NCBI GenBank assembly: GCA_963708795.1
Contig: CAVPUH010000008.1
Span: 230,775-294,774 of the forward strand
Length of the DNA: 64,000 nt
DNA from: DAIQRJ01 sp963708795
GTDB lineage: Bacteria; Actinomycetota; Actinomycetes; Propionibacteriales; DAIQRJ01
Reading direction: 5' to 3'
Shown here: positions 7,763 through 18,523 of the stretch, piece after piece
Numbering within the stretch: position 1 is the stretch's first letter
Layout of the letters: every line of letters starts with the position of its first letter
The notes under the pieces: generated by a model
Told to the model about the DNA's origin: nothing
Database searches by the model: none
The model's input: only the letters and a program-made list of their open reading frames with translations
Translations under genes and position numbers: made by a program

Positions 7763-9898
7763 TCAGGCGTCGATGCGGGACTCGTCCAGCTCGTAGGCAC
7801 CGGCGACGAGGAAGTCGCGCCGGGGTGCCACGTCGTTGCCCATCAGCAGGTCGAAGACACCCTCGGCACGGACGGCGTCCTCCACCCGGATCCGGCGCAA
7901 GGTGCGGTGCCGGGGGTCCATGGTGGTCTCAGCCAGCTGATGGGCGTCCATCTCGCCCAGGCCCTTGTACCGCTGGATGTCGGACTTGTAGCGGACGTTG
8001 CGGCGTTCGTAGTCGACCAACGTGCGCTGGAGCTGCGCGTCGCTGTAGGTGTAGATGTAGCGCTCGGCGCCCTTCTTCGGGTTGGTGAGCTCGATCCGGT
8101 GCAGCGGCGGCACCGCCGAGTACACCCGGCCGGCCTCGACGAGCGGGCGCATGTACTTCCAGAACAGGGTGATCAGCAGGCAGCGGATGTGCGCGCCGTC
8201 GAAGTCGGCGTCCGCCATGAAGATGATCTTCCCGTAACGGGTGGCCTCGAGATCGAACGTGCGACCCGAACCCGCCCCGAGCACCTGGATGATCGACGCG
8301 CACTCGGCGTTGCGGAGCATGTCGGCGATCGAGGACTTCTGCACGTTCAGGATCTTGCCGCGGATCGGCAGCAGCGCCTGGAACTCCGAACTGCGGGACT
8401 TCCGCGCCGTGCCGAGCGCGGAATCGCCTTCCACGATGAACAGTTCGCTGCGGTCGGTGTCGCCGCTGCGGCAGTCGACGAGCTTCGGCGGCAACGCCGA
8501 CGACTCGAGTGCGGTCTTGCGGCGCTGGTTCTCCCGATGTTGACGAGCGGCGAGGCGGGTCCGGGAGGCGTTGGCGATCTTCTCGAGCGCGGCCTTGGCC
8601 TGGGCTTTCGTCTTGGCCGGCTTGGGCTTGGACGAATCGAGGAAGGTGCCGAGTTCGTCACTGACGATCTTCGCCACGATCCGTGACGCGGCGGGCGTAC
8701 CGAGGACCTCTTTCGTCTGGCCCTCGAACTGCGGCTCGGCGAGGCGAACCGTGACGACGGCGGTCATGCCCTCCAGCACGTCGTCCTTGATCACCGCGTC
8801 CTCGCTCACCCGCAACACCTTCTGGGCCTTCAGCGCGGCGTTCACGGTCTGGGTGAGGCCGCGCTCGAAGCCGGCGACGTGGGTGCCGCCCTTGCCGGTG
8901 TGGATGACGTTGACGAACGACCGTGCGACGGTGTCGTACCCGGTGCCCCAGCGCAGCGCGATGTCGACCTCGAGGGTGCGTTCGACCTCCGTGGGCGACA
9001 TGTGACCGGCGTCGTCGAGCACGGGCACGGTCTCGGTGAAGGTGTCCGAGCCCTGGAGCCGCACGACGTCGGTGACCGGGTCGTCGGCCGCGAGGAACTC
9101 GCAGTACTCGGTGATCCCGCCGTCGTGCTTGAACTCCTGCCGGACGGCCGGCTCGGCGCGCTCGTCGAGCAGGGCCAGGGTCAGGCCGGGGACGAGGAAC
9201 GAGGTCTGCCGCGCGGTGGTCACCAGCTCGTCGAAGTCGACCCTGGCGTCGGCGGTGAAGATCTGCGGATCGAGCCAGTAGCGCACGTGGGTGCCGGTGA
9301 CGCCCTTGCCGACACGACCGAGCTTCGCGATGCCGGACGCCGGCGTGAAGCCGGCGCGCGGGCCGTCCGCGTCGAAGGTGCCCGGCTCGCCCCGGTGGAA
9401 ACTCATGCCCCACGCGCTGGGCGCGCGATCGACGACGACATCGAGGCGAACCGAGAGGGCGTTGACCACGCTCGCACCGACGCCGTGCAGGCCACCCGAG
9501 GCCGTGTAGGAGATGCCACCGAACTTGCCGCCGGCATGCAGCCGCGTGTAGACGACCTCGACGCCCGACAGGCCCGTACGCGGCTCGATGTCGACCGGGA
9601 CACCGCGCCCGTTGTCGTGGACCTCGACGGAGCCGTCGCGATGCAGCGTCACCTCGATGCGGTCGCACGCACCTGCCAGCGCCTCGTCCACACCGTTGTC
9701 GACGATCTCGTCGACGCACTTCATCACGCCGCGCACATCGGTCGATCCGATGTACATCCCCGGCCGCTTGCGGACGGCCTCGAGCCCCTCGAGGACGGTC
9801 AGATGCCGAGCCGTGTAGGCGTTCGCACCGCCTCGAACCTGCCGTGCCGTCACGCGTTGCCCGCCTCCGTGAAATCCGCCGTTCCCGTGCTCCGACAC
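7763..9898 (-). CDS. parE: DNA topoisomerase IV subunit B (GyrB/ParE family)
   Basis: A 711-residue ATPase subunit of type IIA topoisomerase. The GHKL ATP-binding site is visible as EIVDNGVDEAL (about residues 64-74), HDNGRGVPVD and GGLHGVGASVVNALS; the TOPRIM domain carries FIVEGDSALG and the metal site MADADFDGAHI; the C-terminus has YKGLGEMD. Gyrase B paralogues share these motifs, so the ParE name rests on pairing with the ParC-like gene and on the position near sigA, as in other actinobacteria. GTG 9898 gives the longest form; GTG 9853, after GGAGG, is a good alternative start. It is divergent from a DUF7455 gene across a 306-base spacer. Confidence 0.92.
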   Translation of the reverse strand: MSEHGNGGFHGGGQRVTARQVRGGANAYTARHLTVLEGLEAVRKRPGMYIGSTDVRGVMKCVDEIVDNGVDEALAGACDRIEVTLHRDGSVEVHDNGRGVPVDIEPRTGLSGVEVVYTRLHAGGKFGGISYTASGGLHGVGASVVNALSVRLDVVVDRAPSAWGMSFHRGEPGTFDADGPRAGFTPASGIAKLGRVGKGVTGTHVRYWLDPQIFTADARVDFDELVTTARQTSFLVPGLTLALLDERAEPAVRQEFKHDGGITEYCEFLAADDPVTDVVRLQGSDTFTETVPVLDDAGHMSPTEVERTLEVDIALRWGTGYDTVARSFVNVIHTGKGGTHVAGFERGLTQTVNAALKAQKVLRVSEDAVIKDDVLEGMTAVVTVRLAEPQFEGQTKEVLGTPAASRIVAKIVSDELGTFLDSSKPKPAKTKAQAKAALEKIANASRTRLAARQHRENQRRKTALESSALPPKLVDCRSGDTDRSELFIVEGDSALGTARKSRSSEFQALLPIRGKILNVQKSSIADMLRNAECASIIQVLGAGSGRTFDLEATRYGKIIFMADADFDGAHIRCLLITLFWKYMRPLVEAGRVYSAVPPLHRIELTNPKKGAERYIYTYSDAQLQRTLVDYERRNVRYKSDIQRYKGLGEMDAHQLAETTMDPRHRTLRRIRVEDAVRAEGVFDLLMGNDVAPRRDFLVAGAYELDESRIDA

Positions 9899-10204
9899 GC
9901 ATCCGTCGGCGCTCGGCTCAGGGTAGCGAGCGGTTCCGACGGAGCCGGGAAGGCACGACCGGTTCGAGGCCGTGGCGCGACACGTGTCTCAAGCGCCACA
10001 CGATTTACCTCTTCGACACATGTCGGTTGCGGGCGTGCGACACACTGCAGGGGTTAGATGACACGTACGAACACGGAACCACGGCGACGATCGAAGGCGA
10101 AGAACTGCAAGTCAGCGAGTCACTGCGACGATTCGTCGGGAACAGTGCCGACCTGCTTTGCTGTTACACCCGGTGCCCGTCCTCGAGATCGGAGAGAAGA
10201 GCAC
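9899..10204. promoter_or_regulatory. Divergent intergenic region with repeated GACAC boxes
   Basis: This 306-base spacer between parE (leftward) and the DUF7455 gene (rightward) must hold promoters for both. It has no convincing gene of its own. Four GACAC half-sites begin at 9979, 10015, 10039 and 10060. The first sits in the perfect palindrome GACACGTGTC (9979-9988) and the second in CGACACATGTCG (10014-10025), whose arms are CGACA and TGTCG. The spacing (36, 24, 21) is roughly helical-phased. I could not place a confident -10/-35 pair. Confidence 0.4.
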
Positions 10205-10405
10205 GTGACTACCACCGCACTTGCCACACCACTGTCTGCAGCCGATCGCTGCGACCGTTGCGGCGCCCGAGCCTACATTCGGGTGAGCCTCACCTCTGGT
10301 GGCGAGCTGCTGTTCTGCGCCCATCACGGACGTGAACATGCTGACCGCCTTCGCGAGGTCGCAACGATTCATGACGAGACGACGAGGCTCGTCTCCAACG
10401 ACTGA
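10205..10405 (+). CDS. DUF7455 family zinc-ribbon-like protein
   Basis: A 66-residue protein matching the small actinobacterial DUF7455 family, recognised by AADRCDRCGARAYIRV and GGELLFCAHHGREH. The pattern CxxC, then CxHH, suggests one bound zinc ion. The family is often found between sigA-type genes and topoisomerase genes, as here; its function is not established. GTG 10205 is chosen because the conserved N-terminus TTTALATPLSAADRC begins there and GGAGAGAAGAG precedes it; the longer frame from 10058 covers the promoter region. A strong hairpin follows the stop. Confidence 0.85.
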   Translation: MTTTALATPLSAADRCDRCGARAYIRVSLTSGGELLFCAHHGREHADRLREVATIHDETTRLVSND

Positions 10406-10456
10406 CATCCACACCCCTGAAGGGGTCCGACGGCGATGATGCCGTCCTAGCTGCCA

Positions 10457-10489
10457 CGAAGGCCGCTCCGCGATGCGGGGCGGCCTTCG
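10457..10489 (+). terminator. Rho-independent-type hairpin
   Basis: CGAAGGCCGCTCCGC (10457-10471), loop GAT, and GCGGGGCGGCCTTCG (10475-10489) pair over 15 bases with one G-T pair. No T run follows, as is usual in actinobacteria. It ends the DUF7455 transcript before the DUF456 gene. Confidence 0.7.
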
Positions 10490-10556
10490 CCGTTCGCGCA
10501 CAGCGAACACCGCATCGTGAGCCGAGCGTGCGCACCCACCAGGCAGACTCCTGATC

Positions 10557-11039
10557 GTGCACATCCTCGGGCTGGTCCTGGTCGGCACCGCGATCGCGGT
10601 CGGGCTGCTCGGCATCATCCTGCCGATCCTGCCCGGCGCGGCCATCGTGCTCGGCGCGATCCTCGCCTGGGCGCTCGTGGAGAAGACCACGACCGGCTGG
10701 GTCGTGCTCGGCGTCGCCGCGACCGTGATCGTCGTCACGCAGGTGCTCAAGTACGTGCTGCCCGAGCGGCATCTTCGGGGTCAGGGCGTGCCGTGGACCA
10801 GTTCCGCGGTCGGCGTCGTGGTCGGGATCGTCGGCTTCTTCGTCGTCCCGGTGATCGGTCTGCCGCTGGGTTACGTGGTCGGGGTCTTCGTGACCGAGAC
10901 GATCCGCCGGCGGAGTCTGCGACTGGGTTGGCGGGCCACCGTCGCCGCCCTCAAGGCCGTGGGGATCAGCACGGTGATCGAGTTCGCGGGTGCGTTGGTC
11001 GCTGCCTACGCCTGGGCCGCCGGCGTGCTCCTCGGCTGA
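10557..11039 (+). CDS. DUF456 family membrane protein
   Basis: A 160-residue membrane protein with glycine-rich hydrophobic segments (about residues 3-40, 45-65, 82-112 and 133-158). The N-terminal GIILPILPGAAIVLGAILAWA is the hallmark of DUF456. The function is unknown. The start is GTG 10557; no strong ribosome binding site is visible. It is single, with a terminator upstream and a secreted-protein gene downstream. Confidence 0.8.
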   Translation: MHILGLVLVGTAIAVGLLGIILPILPGAAIVLGAILAWALVEKTTTGWVVLGVAATVIVVTQVLKYVLPERHLRGQGVPWTSSAVGVVVGIVGFFVVPVIGLPLGYVVGVFVTETIRRRSLRLGWRATVAALKAVGISTVIEFAGALVAAYAWAAGVLLG

Positions 11040-11129
11040 GGCCGTCAGGGTCCAGTGGGGTGAACACCCAGGGGAAAGGGCGGGTTCTCCCGCTGTCCGC
11101 GCGCAGGCGACCGCCCTAACGTCGATGCG

Positions 11130-11980
11130 GTGAGACCGATCGCGCCACCGCGGAACGAACCGAACGACGAGTCACGCCTGCGCCGTCGACGCCGCTGCGA
11201 GCCCGCCGAAGCGTCCTGGCCGCCGTGCTCCTCGGCCTGGTCGTCGCCGTGGTGCTCGGTGGGTGGGGACGACCCTCGTCGGTCACCGCGACCGCCGCGC
11301 ACTCCTCCGCTGCCGCCGCCGACGCCGCCCGGCAGGCCGCCAGATCGGTCCGCGCGCTGACCGGGCCGATCGAGGACATGGCGGCCGGGGTGCCGTCCGA
11401 CTTCGTCGCCACCATGGGCTACCGGCCCACATTCGGAGGGCAGGTCGGCGATCGCGAGCTCGTCGATCCCCGCGGCGGCTGCTCGTCTCCGTTCGGTGCC
11501 ACCCGATTCGACTTCGACCTGGCCTGCAAGCACCACGACCTCGGCTACGACGTGCTCCGGTACGCCGCCCGGCACGGTCAGCCGCTCGGCACCGCTGCGC
11601 GCGAGGCGGTCGACGCCCGATTCGGCCGCGACCTGCGTGCCCGGTGCGCGAGCGTGTCGGCCGCGGAGATGCCGTTCAGCCGGCTTCCGGTCGAAGCCGC
11701 CTGTCAGGCCAGCGCCCTCGTCTACCTCGGCGCGGTCGACCTCAACTCGTGGCGCCAGGGCTGGGGCACGCCCTCGCTCGAGTCGGCGGTCCCCTGGTTG
11801 GCCGCCGGCGCGATGGGGTTGCTCGCAGCCGTCGTGCTGGGTCTCGTGCTCGCGGGACACGCCGGCGCTCCGGCGGATCCGAACGCCCGTCCGGGTGCGG
11901 GTGAGCAGGTGCTCAGGACGGGCGGACGTCGACCGTCAGCGCCGCCGGAGCCTCCAGCACCTCCAGTGCCGTTCCGCTGA
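11130..11980 (+). CDS. Secreted prokaryotic phospholipase A2-like protein, probably frame-broken at the signal peptide
   Basis: The core GCSSPF, then DFDLACKHHDLGYDV, matches prokaryotic secreted phospholipase A2, whose HD pair is the catalytic His and calcium-binding Asp. The frame with this core is open from GTG 11225 (251 residues). Translating just upstream in the same frame gives LRARRSVLAAVLLGLVVAVV, a good signal-peptide n-region and h-region, but no start codon exists there. GTG 11130 in another frame opens an Arg-rich N-terminus (RLRRRRR), so a one-base error near 11190-11200 would join the two. A second hydrophobic segment lies at about 11800-11855. The C-terminal tail overlaps the end of the convergent debranching gene by 68 bases. 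Confidence 0.65.
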
Positions 11981-14047
11981 CCCGGACCGACAGGCGCCCA
12001 CCGGCGATCCGCAGGCCGTGCACCGTCAGGCCGTCGAGACGCCCGTCGGTCAGGCCGATCGGGGTCAGGCGGAGGGTGCCGCGCGGGACGTCGGGATCGA
12101 GGCCGAGGATCGCGGCGAGCATGGCGGGACCGGCGGCGGCAGCCCAGGCCTGCGGGCGGCACGACGCCGGATACGGCGACGGCGCTACGACGACGTCGGC
12201 GGACTCCCCGGAGAAGAGCTCGGGGAACCGATGGTCGAACGCCGGTGCCGCGCGGAGCAGGCCGTCGATGAGCGTCCACGCCTCGCCGCCGCGCCCGCTC
12301 GCGGCCAGTTCGCCGATGACGACCGCGGTGTCGTGGGTCCAGACCGAGCCCGTGTGGTACCCGAGCGGGTTGTAACCGCGGGAGCGGTCGCTCATGGTCC
12401 GCAGCCCGAACCCGCTCGCCAGCTCGGGGGACGTCAGCCGCGCGGCCACCGTCGCGACCTGCTCGGCGCTCAGCAGTCCGGAGGTGAGCAGGTGCCCCGG
12501 GTTGGACGTGATCGTGGCGACTGGTTGCTTCTCGGCCGTCGAGAGCGATCGCCACGTACGAGCCGGTGTCGTCGCTCACCCAGAAGCGTTCGTGGAACGC
12601 GGCGGCCAGCCGGCCGGCCCAGGCGGAGATGCCGGCGACGTCGTGAACGGGATCGGCGACGTCGAACGTCTCGTAGAGCTCGACCGCGGCGAGCGCCGCC
12701 GCGTAGGCGTAGCCCTGCACCTCGCAGAGCGCGATCGGCGCCGCCGCCAGCGTCCCGTCGAGGTGCTGGACGGAGTCCGACGAGTCCTTCCAGCCCTGGT
12801 TCGCCAGCCCGTGACCGGACTCGTCGATGTACTCCAGCAGCCCGTCGCCGTCGGCGTCGGAGTGGTCGAGCAGCCAGCCGACGGCGGCGACGAGGTTCGG
12901 CAGCAGCTCACGTACCTCGGCTTCGGGCATCCCCCACCGCCAGGCCCGGTGCAGCAGCCGGATCCACATCGGTGTCGAGTCGATCGAGCCGTAGTACACG
13001 GGCGGCAGCCGCAGCCCGGTGTCGTGACCGAGCACCGGCGGACGGAGTTCGTGCAGGATCTTGCCGGGCTCCGCGGCGATGGACGGGTCGAGCTCGGTGG
13101 CCTGCCGACGTGCGAGCACGCGAAGTGTGGAGGCGGCCGGCTCCACCCCGAGCGGCAGCGCGAGCCATGCGGCCCACAGTGAGTCGCGACCGAACATCGT
13201 CAGGTACCAGGGCGCGCCGGCAGCGTAGAACTCGTCCTCCGGGTCGACGGGATCGCTGAGCACGAGCCGGTCGAGGTCGTCGATCGACCGGGCGAGCAAC
13301 GGCCCGAGGACGCCGTCGCGCGAACTCACGGTCGGTGCGGCGTCCGCCGGGTCGTCGCGGCCGACGACGTCGCGACGTCCGGGCGGAGCGACGACCCTCG
13401 CGTCGACCGGCGCGACCGGGACCACCGTCAGCACGATCGACGCAGCACCGCCGCCGGGGATCTGGAGCGGGAAGCCGAGGTCGACGGAGCCGTCGGCGGC
13501 CGTAGACCGTGTCGCTCGGCGCCGGGGTGGCGTGCACGGCGACCGACCAGCCCGGCACCTCCGCGGAGGTGACCTCGAACCCGTCGGCCGTCGTCGTGGT
13601 GGTGACGGGGACGGGGGTGGCAGCCCCGTCCTTGACGGAGGCGACGTCGGCGAAGTCGCACCCGAGCCGGATGGTCGCCGTGACGTCGACGGGCGCGGCA
13701 CCGGCGTTCGCGAACATCAGGGTCTCGGTGAGCACCTGCCCGGCAGCCGTGTCGTCGATGACACGTCGCCGTTCGAGCCGCAGGACGACATCCGGCGTCG
13801 GCGCCTCGACCCCGCGGAGAACGGCGACGAAGCGGGCGCCGTTCGCGCCGACGAGCTCGTCGTGGATCGGCTCGGGTTCGGCTCCACCGACCTGGACGCG
13901 CAACACCGAGAGCACGCGCCGATCGGCCGTGTAGAGACCGCCGGCGCCGGTGCCGTCGAGTTGGCCGGACGGCGGGCAGATCGCCATCGTGGGTGCGCTG
14001 ACGAGCACGACCTGGTCGTGGAGGAATGGCTGCCGGCCGGCGGTCAT
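11913..14047 (-). pseudogene. Amylo-alpha-1,6-glucosidase (glycogen debranching) family, two frameshifts
   Basis: Three frames together make one protein of about 710 residues. The first (14047 to about 13505) is an N-terminal debranching-enzyme domain (FLHDQVVLVSAPTM, GTGAGGLYTADRRVLS). The second (about 13500 to 12535) is the start of the (alpha/alpha)6 barrel, with GAPWYLTMFGRDSLWAAW, GWKDSSDS and QGYAYAAAL. The third (about 12530 to 11913) finishes it with GYNPLGYHTGSVWTHD and AWAAA. Removing one C near 13500 (TACGGCCGCC) and one near 12533 (GACGGCCGAG) restores a continuous sequence. Its start overlaps the stop of the isomerase gene (ATGA), so the two form an operon. The family hydrolyses alpha-1,6 branches of glycogen or trehalose-like glucans; the exact substrate is unknown. 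Confidence 0.8.
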
Positions 14048-14863
14048 GCCGCGCCGCCGGCGAGCAACGAGCGCAACGTGAGGGCCTCGGTGGCGAGCAG
14101 CGACGGTTCGTCACCGGCGACGAACTCCAGGAGCGCGTCGGTGCACCGCGGACTCGACTGGGCCGCGGTCAGCGCCTCCTGCCACATCACCGCGCGTGCG
14201 GCCAGCGGCAGGCGTTCACCGGCTGGGCCCCACGAGAAGACGTGGACGGCGCTGACGTCCGGAAGTAGCTCGTCGAGGCCGGCTCAGCGCGGCCGCGTCG
14301 TCCGCGCCGACCGGTGGCTGCCAGTAGCTGGAGAGGTTGTCGCGACCCACCTCGCCCAGCAACTGACGGGTGCTGGCCACGGTGTCGGTGAGCGTGCCGC
14401 GGTGGAACTCCAGCGCGAGTGCGGCACCACCGTCGGCGGCGATGTCGCAGGCGCGGACGAGCTCGGCCACGGTGTCGGCGCGCTGCTCGGCGGTCGCGTC
14501 GGCACTGCCGGTCCGGCCCGCCCATACCCGGATGCGACGGGCGCCGAGCCGCACGGCCGCTGCGGTGAGGCCGGCTGGTTCCGCCCGCGACCCGTCGTCC
14601 GACTCGGCCCGGTAGTAGGAGCCGTAGGAGGCCACGACGAGGCCCGCGTCCTCGGTCAGCCGTCGCACCCGGTCCAACTCGGTGAGGTCATCGGGCCGGG
14701 CGTGGACGTCGGAGCCCCACTCGATCGACTCGAGCCCGGCGGACGCGGCAAGCTCCACGACCTGCTCGGCGGTGAGCGAGCGGAAGGTCACCGAACAGAG
14801 GCCGGCACGGACCCGCCCCGCCGTCGTCGGCGTGCTGATCGGGCTGACGGATTCATCGGACAC
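14044..14863 (-). pseudogene. Sugar phosphate isomerase/epimerase (AP endonuclease 2 fold), one frameshift
   Basis: The first 195 or so residues (from GTG 14863) read as a xylose-isomerase-like TIM barrel: AGLCSVTFRSLTAEQVVELAA, IEWGSDVHA, ASYGSYYR, GARRIRVWAG and ALEFHRGTLT. At about 14280 the frame ends in unconserved Arg-rich sequence, while the next frame reads GLDELLPDVSAVHVFSWGP and runs to a TGA at 14044 that overlaps the debranching-enzyme ATG. Deleting one C in GAGCCGGCC restores it. The family interconverts sugars or sugar phosphates such as inososes; the substrate cannot be told. Linkage to a glucan debranching enzyme suggests carbohydrate catabolism. Confidence 0.75.
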
Positions 14864-14912
14864 CGGTCCACCCTAGGCGGCGCGGCGCCCGGGCGAGACC
14901 CGGCCCGGATGT

Positions 14913-14952
14913 GGGAACGGCCCCCGACCCGGGCGGGTCGAGGGCCGTTCTC
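14913..14952 (-). terminator. Terminator of sigA
   Basis: GGGAACGGCCCCCGACCC and GGGTCGAGGGCCGTTCTC pair as an 18-base stem with two non-Watson-Crick positions around the loop GGGC. It lies 28 bases past the sigA stop on the minus strand. There is no T run. Confidence 0.7.
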
Positions 14953-14980
14953 ACATCGTGCGGGAAGGTGCGGGCCTTGC

Positions 14981-16258
<1,278 letters not shown>

Positions 16259-16468
16259 GAACTTCCTCTCGGGCCGGTCGGATGGTGGCGCAGAGAGCCG
16301 GGATTCTGGTGAGCGTCCGTGAGGACGTCGCCGGACCTGACGACCCGTCATTCTGACACGCGGACACCGGATTGTTCGCATCGAAGGCGGGTCGATCGGG
16401 GTCGTCGGTGCCGAATCGGACCGGTCGTCGTGACCCGGATGATCGACGAACTGCGAGCTTGTGTGGGT

Positions 16469-16474
16469 AGTTTA
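16469..16474 (-). promoter_or_regulatory. Possible -10 element upstream of sigA
   Basis: TAAACT on the minus strand fits TANNNT and is the only AT-rich hexamer in the spacer between sigA and the HhH-GPD gene. It would give a leader of about 200 bases. No good -35 hexamer stands 16-18 bases upstream, so this is tentative. Confidence 0.25.
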
Positions 16475-16553
16475 ACCAAGCTGGGCAACGAAAGGGCAGC
16501 GCCCGTGCGCCACCGTTGCCGAATGGACGGCGTTCGACCGGCGGATCGGGTCG

Positions 16554-17208
16554 TCACGAATCCGCCGACGCCGCCGCTTTCGCTGCCGCCTTGACCGACT
16601 TCTTGTGCTCACGGACGCGCTGCAGGGACGCGTCGTCGACGACATCGGCGACCGATCGGTACCCGTCGAGCCCGTAGTCCCCGGCCGCGGTCTGCCAGCC
16701 CGCCGGGGTGACACCGAACTGCTTTCCGAGCAGCGCCGTGAAGATCCTGGCCTTCTGGTCACCGAATCCAGGGAGGGCGCCGATGCGCTTCACGAGTTCC
16801 TGGCCGGACCCGGCGTCCAGCCAGATCGAGGCCGTGTCGCCGTCGTAGCGCTCCACGATCGTGTCGGCCAGCGCATGCAACCGGGTGGCCACGGCGCGCG
16901 GGAACCGGTGGACAGCGGGGCGCTCGGCGCAGGCGGCTTCGACGGTCTCGGCGGACGCGGCAGCGACCTCGGCGGCAGTGAAGGTGCCGCCGAGCCGCTC
17001 CCGGAGAATCGCCGGCCCGCTGAAGGCCTTCTCCATGGGGATCTGCTGGTCGAGTTGCATGCCGACGAGCAGCGCGAAGGGGTTCTCGGCCAGGATCGCG
17101 TTCCCGTCCGGGTCGCCCGCCAGGTGCAGTTCGGCCGGCCGCGTCGAGGGTGGGGTCGACGTCGTCCGTGCCGTCGTGGTCTGTGGTGTCGCGGTCTGCG
17201 TCGACCAT
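16554..17208 (-). pseudogene. HhH-GPD family base-excision DNA glycosylase-like protein, one frameshift
   Basis: Residues after the frame change read ENPFALLVGMQLDQQIPMEK, LPGFGDQKARIFTALLG (helix-hairpin-helix) and a Lys/Ala-rich tail, matching the actinobacterial HhH-GPD-type base excision repair proteins. ATG 17060 would truncate the conserved N-terminus. ATG 17208, with GGGAG upstream and only two bases after the stop of the stress-protein gene, opens MVDADRDTTDHDG in another frame. Removing one C near 17138 in GCGGCCGGCCGAAC joins the two as AAGELHLAGDPDGN. The locus is therefore probably intact and cotranscribed with the universal stress protein gene. The lesion repaired is unknown. Confidence 0.75.
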
Positions 17209-17210
17209 CG

Positions 17211-17636
17211 TCAACTCCCGTCGATGGAGCTTCCGGCCTTCACCGCGAGGACCGGGCAGGGCGCGTCCAGCAGGATCCGCTGGGCGTTGCTTCCGAGGAT
17301 CAGTTTGCCGACCGGAGACCGCCGGCGCAGGCCGATGACGATCATGTCGGCGGCGACCTCCTCGGCGATCGCGATGAGACCGTCTGCGTAGTCGTCACCG
17401 GCGGGCACGTCGCGCACCGTGTGCTCGATGCCGATGGAGGTCAGGGTGGCCGTGAGCGCCGCGTCCGCGGGACCCGCCGGCAGCGGCACCGTCGACAGGA
17501 CGGGCGCGCCGGCGGCATCCGGAGCGGCCTGCACGAGGATCAGCGGGAAGCCACGGCGGCCGGCCTCCTCGGCCGCGCGGCGTAGCGCGGCTCGACCCTC
17601 GGGCTTGTCCACGTACCCGACGACGATTGCCGACAT
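17211..17636 (-). CDS. Universal stress protein (UspA family)
   Basis: A single-domain 141-residue UspA protein: MSAIVVGYVDKPEG at the first strand, and the ATP-binding loop IVIGLRRRSPVGKLILGSNAQ followed by DAPCPVLAVK. The GxxG-9x-GS nucleotide motif is recognisable (GLRRRSPVGK, LGSNAQ). ATG 17636 has a GGAGGGG ribosome binding site six bases upstream. Its stop is two bases before the start of the HhH-GPD glycosylase, so a stress protein and a DNA repair protein share an operon. The frame upstream to 18161 is a shadow. Confidence 0.88.
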   Translation of the reverse strand: MSAIVVGYVDKPEGRAALRRAAEEAGRRGFPLILVQAAPDAAGAPVLSTVPLPAGPADAALTATLTSIGIEHTVRDVPAGDDYADGLIAIAEEVAADMIVIGLRRRSPVGKLILGSNAQRILLDAPCPVLAVKAGSSIDGS

Positions 17637-17768
17637 CAGCCCCTCCGCTCGTGTCGCGGGTGACGCCGACCGGCCGTCACCCGCGGGCCGCACGGTACTA
17701 CGGGTGGGTGACGGTGAGGCAGGTTCGCGGCGCGGCGAGCGCGGCGGTGCGAGCACTCGCCGTACCCC

Positions 17769-17796
17769 TGTGGACAAGCCGCCGGGCTGTGGATGA
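17769..17796. promoter_or_regulatory. Pair of DnaA-box-like 9-mers
   Basis: TGTGGACAA (17769-17777) is the exact complement of the actinobacterial DnaA box TTGTCCACA, and TGTGGATGA (17788-17796) is the complement of the looser TCATCCACA. Both point the same way, 19 bases apart, in the divergent spacer between the stress-protein gene and the next rightward gene. Two boxes do not make an origin; a DnaA-controlled promoter is possible. Confidence 0.3.
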
Positions 17797-17834
17797 CCAC
17801 CGGGAACCGGCCGGTGACCCACTAGACAGGACAC

Positions 17835-18493
17835 ATGGACGGCGACCGCACGATCCCGGCGAGTTCGTCGCGGCCGGCAACGTCGCCGACACCGCGGCGC
17901 ATCCCGGCTCCGCGCGCGGCGGACCGACCGGCCGACTGGACTCTCAACATGCTCGCTCAACGGCGTGCGACCCACCTGCTGCGCCATCGCGGCGTCACCC
18001 GAGCGTCGTCCAGCCGTGCAGTGTCGGGCGTGATGCTGGTCGCGGTTCGATCGGCCATGACGGCCACCGGTCAGCGGTGGTTCCTCACGGCGGCCGAGAC
18101 GGGGCCGGGCAGCGAATCGCGTTGGCAGCCCCACGTGCTGCCGGACACCGATCTGGACCATCCCCTGCGGGTCGACTTGTTGCTCCGCTGGCTGCCACCC
18201 GTTCCCCCGCGGCTGCTCCCCCGGCCTCTCCTCCGCCGTCCGCTCCCCCGTCCTCCGCGCCCGCCGCGGGCGACGCAGGGACCGATGCTCCGGCTCGGCC
18301 GATGCCGGTGTGGCCGGTCGCCATGCTGGTCGAGCGGCGCGGCCCGTGCGTCGTCGACGACGGCGACCTGGCGTGGTGGCAGTCCTTCGTCCATGCCTGC
18401 GGCATCGTCGGACGGTCGCCCGCGGCCGCCCTCGTCGTGTGCGCGACGGGCATCCGGGACATCGTCGCCGGCCGGACGAGTGATGCGACCTGA
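17835..18493 (+). pseudogene. Conserved-looking protein of unknown function upstream of dinB, frame-broken
   Basis: ATG 17835 opens MDGDRTIPASSSRPATSP and runs through ADWTLNMLAQRRATHLLRHR. Near 18170-18200 the frame becomes Pro/Arg-rich, while a second frame continues through an Ala/Pro linker to MPVWPVAMLVERRGPCVVDD and GDLAWWQSFVHACGIVGR, stopping at 18493. The C-terminal block is compact and looks folded; the middle is low complexity. I recognise no family. It ends 30 bases before dinB and may be in its operon. Confidence 0.5.
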
Positions 18494-18523
18494 CAGTCGG
18501 TGGCGCATGGCACCCTGAGCGGC

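Noticed and set aside
3024..9898. Reading parC/parE as gyrA/gyrB and the area as near the replication origin
   Set aside because: The genes are convergent and separated, the A subunit lacks a canonical GyrA box, and there is no dnaA, dnaN or recF. Topoisomerase IV near sigA fits better.
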